A DNA stretch of 15,847 bases from CAZOKZ01 sp964580585 (GTDB lineage Bacteria > Sumerlaeota > Sumerlaeia > SLMS01 > JAHLLQ01): the NCBI GenBank assembly GCA_964580585.1, contig CAZOKZ010000087.1:1-15847 (forward strand), written 5' to 3'. The position numbers were made by a program, and so were the translations under genes. The notes below the pieces were generated by a model that saw nothing but the letters and a program-made list of their open reading frames with translations, was not told the DNA's origin and ran no database searches. Shown here piece after piece: positions 7,695-14,608 of this stretch. Position 1 is the first letter of the stretch, and every line of letters begins with the position of its first letter.

Positions 7695-8135
7695 TTATCG
7701 CGTTCCGCCATACAGGTAGTCGTGCAGGTACTGGATTTCCACGGCGCGTTCCCGAACGGTGCGCGACATAATATCGCCCGCCGTCAGCATGCCAACCAGT
7801 TGCCCGCCTTTGAGTACGGGCAGGTGGCGAATGCGCATCTGGGTCATGACCAACTGACATTTTTCGATTTCTTCCTCGGGTTTGGCAATGACGCAGGGCG
7901 CCGTCATGACGTCCTTGACATAAGTTTTGTTGGGATCGCGCAGTTCAGCCACCACTCGACGCAACACGTCGCGTTCCGTGAAAATTCCAACGACCTCGTT
8001 GCCTTCCTTCACTACAAGCGAACCGATGCGCCGTTCGTTCATCATCTGGGCTGCTTCCAAGACATTTTTATCGTGAGCAATCGTGGCGACTTCCTGGTTT
8101 TGTTTCGCTTCCAAAATTTCACGCACATACTTCAT
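7695..8135 (-). CDS. Two-CBS-domain regulatory protein
   Basis: A 146-residue protein made of little more than a tandem CBS pair (Bateman module): CBS1 about residues 8-62, with RIGSLVVKEGNEVVGIFTERDVLRRV, and CBS2 about 75-127, with IRHLPVLKGGQLVGMLTAGDIMSR. Such stand-alone modules usually bind adenine nucleotides, S-adenosylmethionine or similar ligands. Each half ends in the ERD/AGD motif whose Asp often contacts ribose. The last 20 residues (VEIQYLHDYLYGG) are a common tail of IMPDH-like stand-alone CBS proteins. The ATG at 8135 has AGGGAG upstream. The partner protein it regulates cannot be deduced from the neighbours. It is convergent with the gene at 6928 and divergent from the LysM/LytM gene. 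Confidence 0.93.
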   Translation of the reverse strand: MKYVREILEAKQNQEVATIAHDKNVLEAAQMMNERRIGSLVVKEGNEVVGIFTERDVLRRVVAELRDPNKTYVKDVMTAPCVIAKPEEEIEKCQLVMTQMRIRHLPVLKGGQLVGMLTAGDIMSRTVRERAVEIQYLHDYLYGGTR

Positions 8136-8293
8136 ATCTCTACTCCCTGGATTTTATATCGCTTTTTTGAGTTCTCTCCCGTAACATACAAAATGACAGG
8201 TTAGGATGCAATCCGATTCTGTCGCGAGAGACGCGGAGTGCTGAATCTTGGCAGTTTCGTGGTGTTCTTCCTGTTGACAGTGTTTGCCCGATA

Positions 8294-9346
8294 ATGCTCC
8301 CCATCATGCAGAAACAAGCCAGGGGATTGAAATCCCCCAAGGCCGCGACGAGAAACATGCCCATGCCGGACCCCCAAAAATCAGCCCGCTGGACAACCAA
8401 GTGGTTAGTCATGGTCATTTTCTTTTTAAGTGCAAATGCGTCAATGATTTTCGCCGCTGGACAATATTACCGCGTCGAGCAGGGCGATACCTTCGATACG
8501 ATCGCACAAAGATACCGGGTTTCTGCCTATGAGATCGCGCGCGCTAATCGCATCCAGATAAACGCCCGGCTGGTTCCGGGAACGCAGATTTATATTCCGG
8601 TCGGAACGCCTTCGACGATTCAAACCACAACCCGCGTGGTGCGTCCGAGCGCTCCGCCTTCGAATGCCAGCGCCCCGCGTCAGGTGCGTGTGCAAAGCGG
8701 CGAAAGTTTGTGGAAAATTTCGAAACGATACGGTTTGACGATCGAGCAATTGGCTTCGGCCAATGGACTTAGCTCCAAAGCCGGTTTGGAAATCGGGCAA
8801 ATTCTGACGATTCCGACCAAGGAAGAATTGGCGGCTTCGCGCGCACCTGCTCAACCCGACCCGATTGAATATTCCAGCCCGTCCGTTGTGTCAAAATCGT
8901 CCCTGCCAACCAAAGGAGTCATCACCGGTGGCTCGGGCGCTACGGGACGACAATTGCCCTCGACGATGGAACAAAGCAAGCGCGGTTATAGCTGGCCGGT
9001 GCAGGGTGTTTTGTTGCGACGGTACGAAAATTCGTCGGACCAGAAACATTTCGGCATCGACATCGCCGTTCCCGTGGGAACGGAGGTCCACGCTGCGCGC
9101 GATGGCACCGTGGTTTACGCCGGTAACATTACGACGTATGGAAAAATGGTGATCATCAGCCATGCGGACGGCAACGCATCGTGCTATGCGTACAATAGCT
9201 TGTTGCTGGTTTCCAAAGACGATAAGGTTCGCCGGGGGCAGGTTATTGCGCGTTCGGGAGATCCCGGAAAAGGCGACAAACCGTATTTCCACTTTCAACT
9301 TCGCAAAAACGGCGATGCCATTGACCCCCTGCCTTACTTACCTTGA
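8294..9346 (+). CDS. NlpD-like envelope protein: two LysM domains and a degenerate LytM (M23) domain
   Basis: A 350-residue envelope protein. A hydrophobic segment at about 36-55 should act as signal or anchor. LysM domains at about 57-102 and 130-174 bind peptidoglycan, and a Ser/Pro-rich linker leads to the LytM/M23 domain (232-350). The zinc ligands are kept: H252 and D256 in HFGID, and H333. The two further catalytic histidines are replaced, Tyr300 in CYAYNS (usually YAHNS) and Tyr331 in PYFHF (usually HLHF). This matches degenerate LytM factors such as NlpD and EnvC, which activate amidases rather than cut peptidoglycan. The end PLPYLP also resembles NlpD. No lipobox is seen. The ATG at 8294 is the longest start; ATG 8357 would give a more normal signal peptide, and neither has a clear ribosome binding site. 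The gene is co-transcribed with the OB-fold gene 14 bp downstream. Confidence 0.9.
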   Translation: MLPIMQKQARGLKSPKAATRNMPMPDPQKSARWTTKWLVMVIFFLSANASMIFAAGQYYRVEQGDTFDTIAQRYRVSAYEIARANRIQINARLVPGTQIYIPVGTPSTIQTTTRVVRPSAPPSNASAPRQVRVQSGESLWKISKRYGLTIEQLASANGLSSKAGLEIGQILTIPTKEELAASRAPAQPDPIEYSSPSVVSKSSLPTKGVITGGSGATGRQLPSTMEQSKRGYSWPVQGVLLRRYENSSDQKHFGIDIAVPVGTEVHAARDGTVVYAGNITTYGKMVIISHADGNASCYAYNSLLLVSKDDKVRRGQVIARSGDPGKGDKPYFHFQLRKNGDAIDPLPYLP

Positions 9347-9360
9347 GGAGGTTGAGGGCG

Positions 9361-10227
9361 ATGAGTTTGTTTCTCCGCGCTAAATTAACGTTCCTTCCTA
9401 TTTTTTTGCTGGCGCTCTTTGCAATCGCGCACGCCGACGAAAAAACAGCTCTTCCCAAGCCAACTCCGATGGCGACGCTCGATCCGTCGCAAATCACACA
9501 GGCTCATCAAGGCCAAATTGTCACTACCGTTGCAACCGTGTTGGAAGTTTCACCTTCGCGCAACGACCGTATGCCGACCAAATTAATCATTCGGAAAAAA
9601 CCACGCCTTGTGGTGATTTATTTTCCGTCCATCGCCGCTTCCATTGAACAGGGACAGGGGCCTCCGTCCCCCGGAGAGCGAATCGCCGTGCGCGGCATGG
9701 TGGGGACGTATAAAGGCGAATTGCAAATCGAGCTGAATTCCGCCACAGACATTCGCATCGAGGGACGGAGCAGCGCGTCTCCGTCCCCCGGGTCAAAACT
9801 GACCGACGATGAACGAGCAGCGTTGATTCGCGCAGCCGAGTTGCCGGACATTACCGGCGCGGGAAACGCGGCACAACACGTCGGCGAGTTTATCACGATC
9901 GCAGGCGTGGTGGTTTCGCACGCGGAGCCCTGGAAAGAAGGCGCTCCGAGCCGACTGATCGTGCAGGATCGCTCGGGAGCGGTAGAAGTTATTTACTGGG
10001 AATCGAGCTTGGTGAAACCCATCGATCCCGCATGGCTCGAACCCGGAACGCCGGTACTCGTCGGTGGGCAGGTGAAGCCATACGAAGATCGCATGCAAAT
10101 CAAGTTGTGGGGCTGGGAAGCCGTCCAACGCGTCGATCCGGAAAGATTCGATGACCAAGTGAAAATGATGACCGAACGGACGAAGGCGCCGGAAGATAAA
10201 GGGACGGAGAAGGTGGAAGAAAAATAA
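9361..10227 (+). CDS. Exported protein with two OB-like domains
   Basis: A 288-residue protein with a clear signal peptide (residues 1-25, hydrophobic core LTFLPIFLLALFAIA, cleavage near AHA/DE). Two similar beta-rich regions follow, about 45-133 and 172-255. Each has the pattern of an OB fold: QGQIVTTVATVLEVS... IAVRGMVGTYKGELQIEL and VGEFITIAGVVVSH... VLVGGQVKPYEDRMQIKLW. These resemble periplasmic nucleic-acid- or ligand-binding OB domains, but no binding residues can be assigned. The linker (134-150) and a loop of domain 1 (97-106) both contain a PSPG segment encoded by the GGGACGGAG palindromic word. A charged Lys/Glu tail ends the protein. GAGGAGG about ten bases upstream supports ATG 9361; a TTG at 9343 overlapping the preceding stop is unlikely. 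Exact function unknown; envelope location and linkage to the LytM gene suggest a cell-wall role. Confidence 0.78.
   Translation: MSLFLRAKLTFLPIFLLALFAIAHADEKTALPKPTPMATLDPSQITQAHQGQIVTTVATVLEVSPSRNDRMPTKLIIRKKPRLVVIYFPSIAASIEQGQGPPSPGERIAVRGMVGTYKGELQIELNSATDIRIEGRSSASPSPGSKLTDDERAALIRAAELPDITGAGNAAQHVGEFITIAGVVVSHAEPWKEGAPSRLIVQDRSGAVEVIYWESSLVKPIDPAWLEPGTPVLVGGQVKPYEDRMQIKLWGWEAVQRVDPERFDDQVKMMTERTKAPEDKGTEKVEEK
9662..9791. repeat. GGGACGGAG-type palindromic repeats inside the OB-fold gene
   Basis: CTCCGTCCCCCGG occurs twice as a 13-bp direct repeat (9662-9674 and 9779-9791), in the same reading frame. The second copy pairs with GGGACGGAG at 9762-9770 to form a 9-bp inverted repeat with an 8-base loop. 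The first faces an imperfect GGGACAGGGG partner. The same word forms the arms of the terminator at 559-583 and occurs again at 10201-10209. Confidence 0.7.
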
Positions 10228-10232
10228 TATCC

Positions 10233-10245
10233 GCCACAACGTGGC
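10233..10245. terminator. Weak hairpin between convergent genes
   Basis: GCCAC-AAC-GTGGC, five base pairs and a three-base loop, lies in the 26-bp gap between the stops at 10227 and 10254. On the minus strand it is followed after six bases by a T-rich stretch. The stem is short, so a terminator role is uncertain. Confidence 0.3.
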
Positions 10246-10253
10246 AAATAACA

Positions 10254-11450
10254 TCACGCATCCGGTTTGCCACTGCGTTTCAATTTACCGGGTAACGGCT
10301 TCATACGGATTTCCCGACGATTCGCCATCGGTTTCCACGGCGCCAGAATCCCGCGCTCGGGGGCGTTTTCGTCACCGCTCCAATTGATCCACCATTCGTC
10401 GGGATACAGGTAAGCAAATTCCATCGCTTCGTTCCCCAAACCGCGAAACAAGGATCCGACGAATGAAGCAATCGCGAACAGTCCACCCAAAAACAAAAAC
10501 GGAAAAATGATCGCGAAGATGGCTCCGATAAAGATCATCACCAAGACGAGACCAAAGCTGATCGCGGCGGCAAAAATAATCACCACCAGCATCAATGCGA
10601 GGTCGAACAAGGTGCGCATGAACGCGGACGAGGCGGATTGAATACACAAGTTGGCACGTACGGCATACGCGCCTCCAACTTCGATAGCAACACCCATCAC
10701 GATGTATCGAAAGATCAACACGCACACCAGGTAACCGAGTCCAGGACTGCCCAAGGTGCCTTCGATGCGCAGGTTCGCGCCGGCTGCCAATGCGATCGAG
10801 ACAACCGACCATATCAGAATTCCGAACGATTGCACGGCAATGGGGCGGATGGAAAATCCTTGAACAATATCGATGGAGGTCAGACGCGTGAGGAGAATTT
10901 CCTCGAGCGGTAAATTACGCATGTTGCGTCGCAAGTGAAGCGCCACCATGCAGGCGCTGTAAACGGTGGCTCCCAATCCGACCAACAGAAATTCCACCAG
11001 TCCCAATGACCAGACCTGGGTCATGGACTGGGCAGCCCAAAGCATGATAGAAGCATCGATGAGGATCATCAAAAACCAGGGAAACAGTCCGAAAAAATCT
11101 TCGCCCGTCCGTCCATCGCGACGTCCGGCATAATACGCCATCACCGGGTTGGTCATCGCATCGCGCGGCCAGAGCGTGCGCGAAAGCAAACTGGCTCCGA
11201 GCCAACGCCAACCGCGCATGGGGTTGTCTTCTGGAGGAACAATGGCTTCGGGCCGAATTTTTTTGAACGGTTGATGAGGACGCGCGACGGCTGGCCCCGG
11301 ATCAGGCGGTGGTAATGGTTGCGACAAATCCACAAGCCGCGGCCCGGCAACCGGACGCTGGCGTTTCCGGTTGGGATCGTAAGGATCGTATTCGCGCGGC
11401 GCGTCGTTGCCCATACCTAAGGTTCCATTTTGATCTGCCGACAGTTCCAA
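10254..11450 (-). CDS. Polytopic membrane protein with proline-rich N-terminus, function unknown
   Basis: A 398-residue protein. Residues 1-75 are hydrophilic and rich in Pro, Arg and Asp (YDPYDPNRKR, QPLPPPDPGPAV) and look disordered and cytosolic. From about 119 on there are roughly six membrane segments (119-140, 147-170, 203-224, 236-263, 281-310, 310-336). The segment 'NPVMAYYAGRR' before the first helix and 'LPLEEILLTRLTSIDIVQG' (180-198) recall the amphipathic helix of ABC-2-type permeases that lie next to GTLELL-like motifs. No ATPase gene is adjacent, so this is only a resemblance. The start is TTG at 11450, supported by GGAGG seven bases upstream; an ATG 12 codons in (about 11414) is the alternative. 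The C-terminal 60 residues are soluble and tryptophan-rich (YPDEWWINWSGD). It is convergent with the OB-fold gene and divergent from the DUF6056-like gene. Confidence 0.78.
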   Translation of the reverse strand: MELSADQNGTLGMGNDAPREYDPYDPNRKRQRPVAGPRLVDLSQPLPPPDPGPAVARPHQPFKKIRPEAIVPPEDNPMRGWRWLGASLLSRTLWPRDAMTNPVMAYYAGRRDGRTGEDFFGLFPWFLMILIDASIMLWAAQSMTQVWSLGLVEFLLVGLGATVYSACMVALHLRRNMRNLPLEEILLTRLTSIDIVQGFSIRPIAVQSFGILIWSVVSIALAAGANLRIEGTLGSPGLGYLVCVLIFRYIVMGVAIEVGGAYAVRANLCIQSASSAFMRTLFDLALMLVVIIFAAAISFGLVLVMIFIGAIFAIIFPFLFLGGLFAIASFVGSLFRGLGNEAMEFAYLYPDEWWINWSGDENAPERGILAPWKPMANRREIRMKPLPGKLKRSGKPDA

Positions 11451-11617
11451 TGGCTGTCCTCCCGAGGATCGTCAAGCCATGCGATGACTTCAACGAAAGA
11501 AACCGTTCGTGGCGGGCGATTTGTGTACGAAAGAATAAAAGAGATTCCGTTTGCTTTGGTTTGAGAAAACCACAAGGCTCCACGCCAACGTTTGCATGAT
11601 AAAGGCTATTTGCCTGT

Positions 11618-13060
11618 ATGGAACAAACAACAAATAATCCGTGCACGGGATGGATCAAGTGGCCGGTGAAATTGGCGGCGTGGTGGGTAATCGCCGTTCA
11701 ATTCGCGGTCGTGATGCTGGCCTTGGGAATCGGATTTTGGTCTCATCCCAGCGCGGATGATTTCGGCATTGCGTGGCATGCAGAACATGTTGGCGTTTTT
11801 AACTATGCCTTGGGCGATTTTTATCACAATTGGTCGGGAAGATGGGCCGCCAGCGTGATGGGTGGATTGCCATGCAAGTTCTTCGATCTAACCGATGTGT
11901 TTCCCTGGATAATCACGGGGTTTTTCTTACTGTTTTTAACTTCGATATTTCTGTTTTTTCGTTCAGTATTATTTGCTCGATCCTCCGTAAAACAATCCGG
12001 AATTTTCGCCTTGGGATTTGTTGCGTTTTTTTGGGCAAATGCGCCTTCGATCGCCGAAGGGTTTTATTGGTTGGCCGGATATACGTCTTACCTGGTTGGA
12101 GCCTCGATGTTATTACTATCGACGACGTGGGCAGCGCACTTGGCGAACGGTCGGACTGATAAACCAAAATTTTACGAGTTACTGGGGCTGGTTTTGCTCG
12201 GAATCTGGGGAGCCGGTTTTAATGAATTGCTGGATATTATATTTGGAACCACTCTAGCGCTTATTGGCATGATAGCCTACACGAGAAAAAACCCACGTTA
12301 TCTTGTTTGGCTGAGCCTGTCGGCAGGAATCCTGATTGGATTTGCGATACTTTATTTCGCGCCGGGAAACAAAGTGCGTATCGCCATGTTTCCAGATCAC
12401 GGAAATTTGAAGGCAACGATTTTGTATGGAATACGCGAGGTGTCGCGAAGTTTAATCTATTGGATACTCGACAGAGACCTCATTTTAGCATCGTTGGTTT
12501 TTCTGACAGGAATGGGGACGGTGGCGCTTCCCGATTGGTTATCGCGCGTCGGCATGTGGGAAAAAATATTGCCGCCTTTCTTAACTATCTTTGCATTGTT
12601 TGTAATTTACTGTGGTCCATTTTGGGCGATGGGAATGCCAGCTCCGGCGCGTACGGTGAATTTAGCGTATTTAGCATTTTTGATAGGTTGGTTTTTCACG
12701 TTGGCATTATTAAATGGAAACACCGGTTCTATCCTGGAGACCCATCATCCAACGGGGCGCTTGATTGCCGTGGGAAGCATGCTGCTTTTTGGCGCTACTT
12801 TGTTAACCGGTAACACACGGATGGTTGCAGGAGAAATTTTCAATGGCACCATTAATCAATACGATCAACAAATGAATGAAGCATACGAGGCGCTCGATGC
12901 GGCACGCGACAATCAAGACACCATCGTATCGATTCCCGGAATCACGGCGCGAACGGAATGCTTTCACCGAAGTAACATTCAAGGCGATCCAGAGTTTTGG
13001 CAAAACGCCGCGATCGCAAAATACTGGAATGTGAAAGGCGTCGTTCCTGTTTGGGATTAA
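11618..13060 (+). CDS. DUF6056-like polytopic membrane protein, possibly glycosyltransferase-C related
   Basis: A 480-residue protein with an N-terminal membrane helix (about 19-40) followed by the loop HPSADDFGIAWHAEHVG. That loop contains an acidic pair at 47-48, and NWSGRWAASV (71-80) follows. This layout, together with EGFYWLAGYTSYLVG (147-161), resembles DUF6056 proteins. These look like lipid-linked-sugar glycosyltransferases of the GT-C fold, where an acidic residue in the first outer loop is catalytic. About eleven hydrophobic segments follow, and the last 75 residues are soluble, probably outside. The assignment to the family is from memory of its pattern, and the donor or acceptor is unknown. 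The first ATG at 11618 has only a distant AAAGG. Third positions are visibly more AT-rich than in metK, rsgA or the PiT gene. No cell-wall or polysaccharide cluster lies beside it. Confidence 0.75.
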   Translation: MEQTTNNPCTGWIKWPVKLAAWWVIAVQFAVVMLALGIGFWSHPSADDFGIAWHAEHVGVFNYALGDFYHNWSGRWAASVMGGLPCKFFDLTDVFPWIITGFFLLFLTSIFLFFRSVLFARSSVKQSGIFALGFVAFFWANAPSIAEGFYWLAGYTSYLVGASMLLLSTTWAAHLANGRTDKPKFYELLGLVLLGIWGAGFNELLDIIFGTTLALIGMIAYTRKNPRYLVWLSLSAGILIGFAILYFAPGNKVRIAMFPDHGNLKATILYGIREVSRSLIYWILDRDLILASLVFLTGMGTVALPDWLSRVGMWEKILPPFLTIFALFVIYCGPFWAMGMPAPARTVNLAYLAFLIGWFFTLALLNGNTGSILETHHPTGRLIAVGSMLLFGATLLTGNTRMVAGEIFNGTINQYDQQMNEAYEALDAARDNQDTIVSIPGITARTECFHRSNIQGDPEFWQNAAIAKYWNVKGVVPVWD

Positions 13061-13087
13061 AGCTTGATGAACGCGGCCACGTTTTCT

Positions 13088-14179
13088 TTACCGTTTATAC
13101 CGACGCTTTTTTTGCTCGCGGAATGCGCGACGTTTGGTGTCGGCCAGTTCGGAGTCGCGTTTTTTGACGTGTGCCAACTCGCGCTGCAACGCCATGAAAC
13201 TCTCGTAGCGGCTTGCGTCCAATTCGTCGCGTTCGATGGCCTGGATCACCGCGCAACCCGGTTCGGACACGTGCTTGCAATCGCTGAACTGACATTGCTC
13301 GGCCAGCTCGTGGATATCGGCGAACGCTTCGGCAAGGCCACCTTCGCTCTCGCACCAGATTTGGATTTCGCGAATGCCGGGCGAGTCGATCACCAGCGCT
13401 CCGTTGGGAAAACGGATCAGCTCGCGCCGCGTGGTGGTGTGGCGACCTTTGCCGTCGTTTCGGGTTTCGCCGGTTTCCTGACGCTCGATACCGAGCAATG
13501 CGTTAATCAGCGTGGATTTTCCCGCACCGGACGAGCCGACAAACACCAACGTTTCCGCCGGGCGCACATGCTTGGCCACGGCCTCGACACCCGCGCCATC
13601 GAGCGCCGAAACGACGTATATTTGCGCGTCGCCTGCGATGGCTTCGACTTCTTCGACCGAGGATTCCACCCATTCGCGTTCGAGCAAGTCGGCTTTGTTG
13701 AGCACCACGACGGCCTGCGCACCGCTTTCATGCACAACGATCAGGTATCGTTCGAGCCGCCGGAGGTTGTAGTCCTCGGTCAGCCCCATGACGATAATCA
13801 CCAGATCAACATTGGCCGCGAGCACCTGCGATTCCGTCCGCGTGCCTTTGACTTTGCGTTGCAAACAGGTACGTCGGTCGAGGATGGCCTGGATGCGATA
13901 AATCGGGTCGTGTTCTTTTTTCGATAACGCCACCCAGTCGCCCACACCCGGAAGTTCGGCCCAGGTTTCAGCGGTGTAACGCAGGTGACCCTTGATTTTG
14001 GCGACGACTTCGCCCGCGGCGGTCTGCACGGCGTACTGGCCTTTGTGGCGAACAACAACGCGGCCTGGAATCCAGCCCTTTTCCGCATGGGGCGCAAAGG
14101 AGCGCGCGAAGTCCTCGTCCCAGCCAAGGTCTTCGAGCGATTCATAACCTTTGTCGATTGCTTCGCCGTCGTTCATCAT
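13088..14179 (-). CDS. rsgA: Ribosome small-subunit-dependent GTPase A
   Basis: A 363-residue circularly permuted GTPase that helps mature the 30S subunit and is activated by 16S rRNA. The N-terminal OB-like domain (about 36-105) is followed by the permuted GTPase motifs in the order G4 NKAD (161-164), G1 GSSGAGKST (215-223), G2 around GRHTTT (245-250) and G3 DSPG (265-268). This order is diagnostic. The C-terminal zinc knuckle keeps C296, C301, H303 and C309 (CQFSDCKHVSEPGC). The Arg/Lys-rich tail is typical. Length is near the norm, with an N-terminal extension of about 30 acidic residues as in many longer RsgA proteins. Two adjacent ATGs begin at 14179; no ribosome binding site precedes them, and a 12-bp palindrome sits in that place. 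The gene stands alone between convergent and divergent neighbours. Confidence 0.97.
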   Translation of the reverse strand: MMNDGEAIDKGYESLEDLGWDEDFARSFAPHAEKGWIPGRVVVRHKGQYAVQTAAGEVVAKIKGHLRYTAETWAELPGVGDWVALSKKEHDPIYRIQAILDRRTCLQRKVKGTRTESQVLAANVDLVIIVMGLTEDYNLRRLERYLIVVHESGAQAVVVLNKADLLEREWVESSVEEVEAIAGDAQIYVVSALDGAGVEAVAKHVRPAETLVFVGSSGAGKSTLINALLGIERQETGETRNDGKGRHTTTRRELIRFPNGALVIDSPGIREIQIWCESEGGLAEAFADIHELAEQCQFSDCKHVSEPGCAVIQAIERDELDASRYESFMALQRELAHVKKRDSELADTKRRAFREQKKRRYKR

Positions 14180-14181
14180 GC

Positions 14182-14193
14182 CGACAATTGTCG
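14182..14193. promoter_or_regulatory. 12-bp perfect palindrome before rsgA
   Basis: CGACAATTGTCG lies two bases upstream of the first rsgA start codon, where the ribosome binding site would be, in the 75-bp divergent gap with the zinc-ribbon gene. It may be a binding site that controls either gene, or chance. Confidence 0.3.
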
Positions 14194-14254
14194 CATGCGC
14201 GCGCGCGAAGACAAGCCCGAACAGATGATTCTAGGGCAAAAGGATGAGGGATGA

Positions 14255-14605
14255 ATGATGAGTCAGAATCAAAACGATCAATCGCCGAATACCAATAAAA
14301 ATCCACGAGGGGGATTTTATTGTCCGAAATGCGATGTAATCGTGCCACGTTTTCACGATTTCTCGGATGATGATTTGGCGAAGTTGCATCGCCTGGTCGA
14401 TGAGGCACGGACAGTTCTAGCCATAGACTATTTACGGCAGCGAACTAGAACGGAAATTCACGAGGCCAAAATTTGGATACGACACATCGAAGGACCATGT
14501 GAAAAAGGATATAGAGGGAATGCTAAATGTCCGAAGTGCGGTGCGCGTTTGAGAACACCGCAGGCTAAACAATGTCCTGAATGTTTTCAACGTTGGGTGG
14601 AGTAA
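14255..14605 (+). CDS. Small zinc-ribbon protein, function unknown
   Basis: A 116-residue soluble protein with three CxxC pairs. CPKC is at 23-26 near the start. The C-terminal pair CPKC (92-95) and CPEC (107-110) is spaced by 11 residues and forms a complete zinc-ribbon finger by itself. The first pair may be completed by C82. Between them lies a helical section (38-75) rich in charged residues. The first 18 residues are Asn/Gln-rich and look disordered. I do not recognise the middle part, and DNA-, RNA- or protein-binding are all open. ATG 14255 is taken; ATG 14258 has better spacing (seven bases) from GAGGG and would shorten the protein by one residue. The gene is lower in GC than rsgA, is divergent from it, and its stop is only three bases from that of the next, convergent gene. 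Confidence 0.8.
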   Translation: MMSQNQNDQSPNTNKNPRGGFYCPKCDVIVPRFHDFSDDDLAKLHRLVDEARTVLAIDYLRQRTRTEIHEAKIWIRHIEGPCEKGYRGNAKCPKCGARLRTPQAKQCPECFQRWVE

Positions 14606-14608
14606 CCG

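Noticed and set aside
8274..8295. TTGACA followed by GATAAT before the LytM gene, looking like a sigma-70 promoter
   Set aside because: The spacer is only 10 bases, too short for a -35/-10 pair, and the GATAAT overlaps the first possible start codon.
13064..13927. 287-codon plus-strand open frame across rsgA
   Set aside because: Exact antisense shadow of rsgA, whose motifs are all intact on the minus strand.
14194..14207. Alternating CG run, possible Z-DNA-forming tract
   Set aside because: Only about 13 bases in a GC-rich gap; easily chance.
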